From NCBI GenBank assembly GCA_041652335.1, contig JBAZHL010000024.1, positions 1 through 9,562 of the forward strand: a stretch of DNA of 9,562 nucleotides, written 5' to 3'. Numbering within the stretch: the stretch's first letter is position 1; each line of letters starts with the position of its first letter. The position numbers and the translations under genes are program-made. Origin of the DNA: 2-01-FULL-49-10 sp041652335. GTDB taxonomy: Bacteria > Patescibacteriota > Kazan-3B-28 > UBA10110. The notes beneath the pieces were generated by a model. It searched no databases, was not told where the DNA came from, and saw nothing but the letters and a program-made list of their open reading frames with translations. Shown here in pieces: positions 6,702 through 9,562 of the stretch.

Positions 6702-7280
6702 GTGCCACAGAAGTTGCAGAAATACTACTGGGCTACTATTTACCAGTGGTATTCAGAACCTGGCATTAGCAATTGTGGCTGGCGCCACGCTAATCCGATG
6801 CGAATTTTGGCCGCTTCACCAAGGGCGGCAAAGTTGGTAGTTGCCAGTCAGCTTCATTGGGTAGTGGTTGACCCAGAAGCTGACGGTGGTGCCTATCTCA
6901 TCCGGGCTAAGGGGAAAACTCATCTGTGTTTTGCCAAGAACCCCGGGTTGGCCAAGGAGCGTGTGGCTGAGGTAGCTGGTGTTAATAAAACAGCTTGGTC
7001 GACTGCTCGGGTGGTGACAAAAGAAGACCCAGACCAATCCCGTCCCTCCCCGTCACCAGTTCTTCGTCTGTCTGCCCGTCCCTACTACGATGGTTACACC
7101 ATAAAGGGCGGTGACAGCGAAGCTGAGGCGGTCGGTGAGTGCCCGCATTGCGGCTTCCAAGATCACCATCGCCGGAACAGCCACGCTCCTTGCATTAACT
7201 GTGGTCGCAGGCCACCGACTGATGAGCAGGTATTGGAGACTGCTTATCGCCAACAACACTGTGCCGACCTCGCGAGCTAA
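6702..7280 (+). CDS. Uncharacterised zinc-ribbon protein, GTG start
   Basis: I do not recognise a family. Starting at GTG 6702 (chosen for GAGGAGG 8 bases upstream) it has 192 residues. The N-terminal part (about 1-110) is rich in Trp and Tyr (KYYWATIYQWYSEPG, CGWRHANPM, HWVVVDPEADGGAYLIRAKG) and looks like a small alpha/beta globular domain; residues 111-125 are a Pro/Ser-rich spacer. The C-terminal part has two CxxCG knuckles, Cys147/Cys150 and Cys164/Cys167, separated by 13 residues containing three His (two adjacent). This is a typical zinc-ribbon, as in nucleic-acid-binding or rRNA/tRNA-associated proteins, but no enzyme motif is seen. There is no signal peptide or membrane segment. It is monocistronic: own promoter region, a strong terminator 8 bases after the stop, and unrelated neighbours on the opposite strand. 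The metal site is confident, the function unknown. Confidence 0.8.
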   Translation: MPQKLQKYYWATIYQWYSEPGISNCGWRHANPMRILAASPRAAKLVVASQLHWVVVDPEADGGAYLIRAKGKTHLCFAKNPGLAKERVAEVAGVNKTAWSTARVVTKEDPDQSRPSPSPVLRLSARPYYDGYTIKGGDSEAEAVGECPHCGFQDHHRRNSHAPCINCGRRPPTDEQVLETAYRQQHCADLAS

Positions 7281-7287
7281 CCACCAA

Positions 7288-7337
7288 AACCGCCCCAGTT
7301 AGGGTTCTATCCCCTGATTGTTGGGCGGTTATTTTTA
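7288..7337. terminator. Strong rho-independent terminator between convergent genes
   Basis: AACCGCCC (7288-7295) pairs perfectly with GGGCGGTT (7323-7330). Inside it, 7296-7304 pairs with 7312-7320 over nine positions (two G-T) around a 7-base loop, with only TT (7321-7322) bulged. ATTTTTATATTT follows on the plus strand, making a strong terminator for the zinc-ribbon gene. On the minus strand the same hairpin is followed by only two extra T, so termination of the small membrane gene is plausible but weaker. Confidence 0.88.
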
Positions 7338-7340
7338 TAT

Positions 7341-7553
7341 TTACGAAAGATACGACATAAACGCAGACGACCCACCCCAATTAACCCAGGTCCAGCTAAC
7401 CAAGAAGACCAGTATCAAGATCAGTAGTAGCCACAATAACCAATGTGGCGCCTCGTCTCGTTCTTCGGGGATTAGAATAATAAACGACCGCTTGTGCTCA
7501 CGCATTAGCGATTTTAATTTATCCAACTTTGATGTTGTAGTCTTATTAGCCAC
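7341..7553 (-). CDS. Small single-span membrane protein, unknown function
   Basis: A 70-residue frame with GTG start at 7553 preceded by GAGGT (7563-7559) five bases upstream. The N-terminal half is basic and helical (KLDKLKSLMREHKR), then a short PEERDEAP segment, then one strongly hydrophobic Trp/Leu-rich span (about 37-57: HWLLWLLLILILVFLVSW), ending in a short WGGSSAFMSYLS tail. The positive-inside rule places the N-terminus in the cytoplasm. A clear charge/hydrophobic partition and a ribosome site favour a real gene over chance. It lies 52 bases after the rsmI stop on the same strand and may be the last gene of that operon or have its own -10. No family was recognised. Confidence 0.6.
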   Translation of the reverse strand: MANKTTTSKLDKLKSLMREHKRSFIILIPEERDEAPHWLLWLLLILILVFLVSWTWVNWGGSSAFMSYLS

Positions 7554-7558
7554 AGTCT

Positions 7559-7575
7559 ACCTCGCTCCCATTATA
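7559..7575 (-). promoter_or_regulatory. -10 hexamer and Shine-Dalgarno of the small membrane gene
   Basis: TATAAT on the minus strand (7575-7570) and GAGGT (7563-7559) precede GTG 7553. No good -35 is present; that position holds the short palindrome GGCCA-GT-TGGCC (7589-7600). A start near 7563 would leave a leader of about 10 bases, which is short, so read-through from rsmI is the alternative. Confidence 0.35.
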
Positions 7576-7605
7576 ACGCACGAGTAATGGCCAGTTGGCC
7601 TATCA

Positions 7606-8262
7606 TCAGGCGGGTAGGATAATTAGAACAAATTCGCCCTTGGGTTTTTGTTTATTAAACTTATCAGTTAACTCCTCTACGCTCCCCTCTTTGATCTCCT
7701 CGAACTTTTTGGTTAGCTCTCTTGCGATCACTACTTGGCGATTGCCCAGATATTGCTCGATATCTTTAAGGGTTTTGCTAACTCGCATTGGAGATTCGTA
7801 GATCACCACTGGGATGTCTAACCCAGCCATCTCTGAGAATAATGTCTGTCGCCCTTGTTTTTTAGGCAGAAAACCTAAGAAGTAGAATGCGTCCGCATTA
7901 ACTCCGGCAGCCGATAGCGCTGCAGTCACGGCTGACGCTCCGGGGATCGGCACTATCGTTATCCCCGCCTCGATCGCCTCGCGCACTAACTTGCCACCCG
8001 GGTCCTGAACTCCGGGCGTGCCGGCATCGGTTACTAACGCGATATCTTCACCTTGTTTTAATCGCTTTAGCACCTCGGCGCTGGAACTGTGTTGGTGGTA
8101 AGTAATTACCGGTGTTTTGATCTCATACTTATTCAGCAGGGTCCTGGTCACCCGGGAATCCTCGCAAGCCACAGCCGCAACTTCCTTAAGTATCCGAATC
8201 GCTCGCAAGGTAATGTCCTCCAGGTTCCCGATCGGGGTAGCTACTATATATAGAGTTCCCAT
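7606..8262 (-). CDS. rsmI: 16S rRNA (cytidine-1402-2'-O)-methyltransferase RsmI
   Basis: Uses S-adenosylmethionine to methylate the ribose of C1402 in the decoding centre of 16S rRNA. Family signatures are in order: GTLYIVATPIGNLEDITLRA (2-21), CEDSRVTRTLL (33-43), LVTDAGTPGVQDPGGKLV (76-93; usual form LVSDAGTPLISDPG), the PIPGASAVTAALSAAG loop, FLGFLPKK, and IYESPMRVSKTL. It has 218 residues against about 285 in E. coli and B. subtilis, lacking the C-terminal RsmI helix-turn-helix domain but ending cleanly at FVLIILPA after the catalytic fold. Its ATG shares one base with the rsmA stop (TAATG) and no Shine-Dalgarno is seen, so translational coupling is likely. Assignment is firm. Confidence 0.95.
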   Translation of the reverse strand: MGTLYIVATPIGNLEDITLRAIRILKEVAAVACEDSRVTRTLLNKYEIKTPVITYHQHSSSAEVLKRLKQGEDIALVTDAGTPGVQDPGGKLVREAIEAGITIVPIPGASAVTAALSAAGVNADAFYFLGFLPKKQGRQTLFSEMAGLDIPVVIYESPMRVSKTLKDIEQYLGNRQVVIARELTKKFEEIKEGSVEELTDKFNKQKPKGEFVLIILPA

Positions 8263-9065
8263 TAGAGTGTCTTAATCTTATCGTATAGTTTTAACCATTC
8301 GGCAATTGTAAGAGTTTGGGCGCGACGAGTGCTTTGAATATCGCAATCCGAGAGAAGCTGTTTAGCGGCCGATAAAGACAGGTGCAATCCATTAGCCAGT
8401 GAGTTGTGTAACTGTTTTCTTCTTTCGCCGAAGCCAGCTTTGACCACTCGAAAAAATGCGGCATCATCACCGATCTCATATGGATTTACTTTGTAAGGTG
8501 TGATCTGCAGGATCGCTGAATCAACCTTGGGTGCAGGCCAGAACGAGAACCGAGGCACGGTGGCTATGATCTCTGGTTGGCCGTAAAGCTGCACGGCTAC
8601 CGATAATAGATTGGCCTCAGGCGGAGTGGCGATGATCCTCTCCGCTACTTCACGCTGTACCATCACTGCCATCATAGTNNNNNNNNNNTATGGCAGATTG
8701 GCTACCAACTTGTAGCTTTTCCCAAAATTCTGCCGAAAGAAGATGGGCTCCAGGGTTAGTGCGTTGGCTTCGACAATTTTGACGTTGTGAATATCCCGAT
8801 TGATCTCGCGAAAGATCTTTATCATCTGGTAGTCCTTCTCCACCGCTACCACTTGTTTCACCTTTGGCGCTAAAGCGCGGGTTAATGTACCTAAGCCGGG
8901 TCCGATCTCTAACACGCTATCGGTTGGCTTAAGATTGGCGGCGTGAACGATCTCTTTCAGAGCGTTTTTATCGATCAAAAAATGTTGCCCTAATTTCTTT
9001 TGGGCAAATACTTGGTATTCCCGCAGGATCCGGCGGATCAGATCAGTATCAGTGAGATCAATCAT
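8262..9065 (-). CDS. rsmA: 16S rRNA dimethyladenosine transferase RsmA (KsgA), interrupted by an N gap
   Basis: Dimethylates A1518 and A1519 in helix 45 of 16S rRNA, a late small-subunit check. Visible are the KKLGQHFLIDKNAL N-terminus (23-36), SAM motif I LEIGPGLGTLT (52-62), VVAVEKD (72-78) with the acidic ribose-binding residue, and NLP at 123-125 followed by TAN, which must be Tyr, giving the catalytic NLPY motif. After the gap come MVQREVAERI, then FxPxPKVDSAIL-type FWPAPKVDSAIL and the C-terminal AAFFRVVKAGFGERRKQLHNSL domain. The modelled length of 267 residues is about 14 short because the 10-N gap replaces more sequence than it shows. ATG 9065 overlaps the upstream stop by one base (TAATG) without a Shine-Dalgarno. 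rsmI follows with the same junction. Confidence 0.95.
   Translation of the reverse strand: MIDLTDTDLIRRILREYQVFAQKKLGQHFLIDKNALKEIVHAANLKPTDSVLEIGPGLGTLTRALAPKVKQVVAVEKDYQMIKIFREINRDIHNVKIVEANALTLEPIFFRQNFGKSYKLVANLPXXXXTMMAVMVQREVAERIIATPPEANLLSVAVQLYGQPEIIATVPRFSFWPAPKVDSAILQITPYKVNPYEIGDDAAFFRVVKAGFGERRKQLHNSLANGLHLSLSAAKQLLSDCDIQSTRRAQTLTIAEWLKLYDKIKTL
8679..8688. other. Assembly gap of 10 N inside rsmA, probably undersized
   Basis: The gap sits just after the catalytic NLPY motif. In E. coli and B. subtilis enzymes about 19 residues separate NLPY from the (V)MVQ(K/R)EV block; here only 5 fit, three of them N. About 14 residues (some 42 bases) beyond the ten N are probably missing, so coordinates to the right of it are compressed relative to the real chromosome. 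Confidence 0.85.
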
Positions 9066-9562
9066 TAAATTACGTAATAGCGAACATTGACGCGGCCAGC
9101 ACCCAGGGGGGCTAATTTAAGAAAAGCGGGCTTATTAAGATCTAAGTTAACGCCAGTTTCGGCAGTGGGGCCATAATCATTTATCTCTACATCAACATAT
9201 TTACCGGTGGCGTCGGCCATCACTCTTAGGTGAGTACCTTTGGGAAACTGAGTGCTGGCGGCGGTAAGGCCGTTGCCAAATCGATACCAAGTGGCAGTTC
9301 CGCTATAAGTGGGAGATTTTGGCTCTACTTTAACTATTCGGGGGGCAGCTGCTACGGTGATCGGTTTGACTTCTGGTGTCCGACTTTTGGCCAAGCCAAT
9401 AGCTATAGCTTGGCTAACTTTGGTGGGCTTAACCCGTATAGCAATATTTAGATTAGGAGTGATCCTGGTCGAACGATCAGGTAGCACACCTATAACTTGG
9501 TTAGTATCCGGGTATAGCGAGTCGGTTAGTTCCCCTACTGTTTGGTAGGCGGTGGTCTGGGT
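9065..9562 (-). CDS. DUF348 / RlpA-like double-psi beta-barrel cell-wall protein (N-terminus cut by window edge)
   Basis: The frame is open to the right edge, so the first start seen in it (GTG 9487) is only an internal Val. The first ~45 visible residues (TAYQTVGELTDSL, NQVIGVLPDRSTRI, NLNIAIRV) match the DUF348 ubiquitin-like repeat found before G5 domains in YabE and RpfB. A Pro/Val/Lys-rich linker follows, with no G5 domain. The C-terminal ~81 residues (GTATWYRFGNGLTAAS, FPKGTHLRV, VDVEINDYGP, LDLNKPAF) are an RlpA-like double-psi barrel, as in wall-binding or lytic transglycosylase proteins. The usual AAH His is Ser here and DRGP is DYGP, so catalysis is uncertain. The protein is presumably exported, but its signal would lie outside the window. 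Its stop overlaps the rsmA ATG (TAATG). Adjacency to ksgA recalls rpfB-ksgA and yabE-rnmV-ksgA. Confidence 0.85.
   Translation of the reverse strand, partial: TQTTAYQTVGELTDSLYPDTNQVIGVLPDRSTRITPNLNIAIRVKPTKVSQAIAIGLAKSRTPEVKPITVAAAPRIVKVEPKSPTYSGTATWYRFGNGLTAASTQFPKGTHLRVMADATGKYVDVEINDYGPTAETGVNLDLNKPAFLKLAPLGAGRVNVRYYVI

Noticed and set aside
7318..7587. Plus-strand 89-codon frame
   Set aside because: It begins inside the terminator hairpin, has no ribosome site, and is antisense to the more protein-like 70-residue membrane frame.
7589..7600. Palindrome GGCCA-GT-TGGCC downstream of rsmI
   Set aside because: Arms are only five bases and no T-run follows, so it is not a convincing terminator; as an operator it has no support beyond position.
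9485..9487. GTG 9487 as start of the RlpA-like gene
   Set aside because: The frame continues open to the window edge and the upstream residues complete a DUF348 repeat, so this codon is an internal Val.
9230..9548. Plus-strand frames at 9230-9451 and 9309-9548
   Set aside because: They are antisense to the RlpA-like gene, whose motifs are unambiguous.
1..9562. CRISPR array, tRNA, rRNA, transposase or phage genes
   Set aside because: No repeated spacers, no tRNA-like cloverleaf with TTCRA loop, and no matching protein motifs were found on reading both strands.

Overview
The window reads as bacterial chromosome from a metagenome assembly. It carries two runs of N (20 and 10 bases), both inside genes. 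Genes are tightly packed, overlap at TAATG junctions, and use the standard code (recA ends in a TGA stop). Housekeeping genes sit beside a secreted L,D-transpeptidase carrying what looks like an NBR1-type Ig domain, and a DUF348/RlpA-like wall protein of the INDYGP type. This mix suggests a monoderm or wall-simplified lineage; Patescibacteria (CPR) is my best guess. That assignment is inference, with no rRNA gene in the window to settle it.

Layout. (1) 1-1780, minus: a large gene cut by the left edge. It encodes a DHH-family phosphoesterase domain followed by a C39/papain-like cysteine peptidase domain, an unusual fusion and the most novel item here. (2) 1781-1920: a divergent control region with a near-consensus minus promoter, an extended -10 plus promoter, and a perfect GGGGAA/TTCCCC palindrome just upstream of the latter. 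(3) 1921-5575, plus: ftsK-yajQ-recA, probably one operon joining chromosome translocation, a small YajQ nucleotide/RNA-binding-type protein and recombination. (4) 5578-6534, minus: the L,D-transpeptidase, converging on recA with 2 bases between stop codons and a probable shared hairpin terminator. (5) 6535-6701: back-to-back promoters. (6) 6702-7280, plus: an orphan zinc-ribbon protein, corrected here to a GTG start behind a strong Shine-Dalgarno, ending at a very strong terminator. (7) 7341-7553, minus: a small single-span membrane protein. (8) 7606-9562, minus: a DUF348-RlpA-like wall protein (cut by the right edge), then rsmA/ksgA, then rsmI. The first two junctions of this group are TAATG overlaps.

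Together: the minus operon at the right couples a wall protein to two 16S rRNA methyltransferases that modify the 3' part of the small subunit (A1518/A1519 and C1402). This recalls the rpfB-ksgA and yabE-rnmV-ksgA neighbourhoods of Gram-positives. The central plus operon is chromosome maintenance. No tRNA, rRNA, CRISPR array, insertion sequence or phage module was recognised, and no gene-free stretch exceeds 300 bases.
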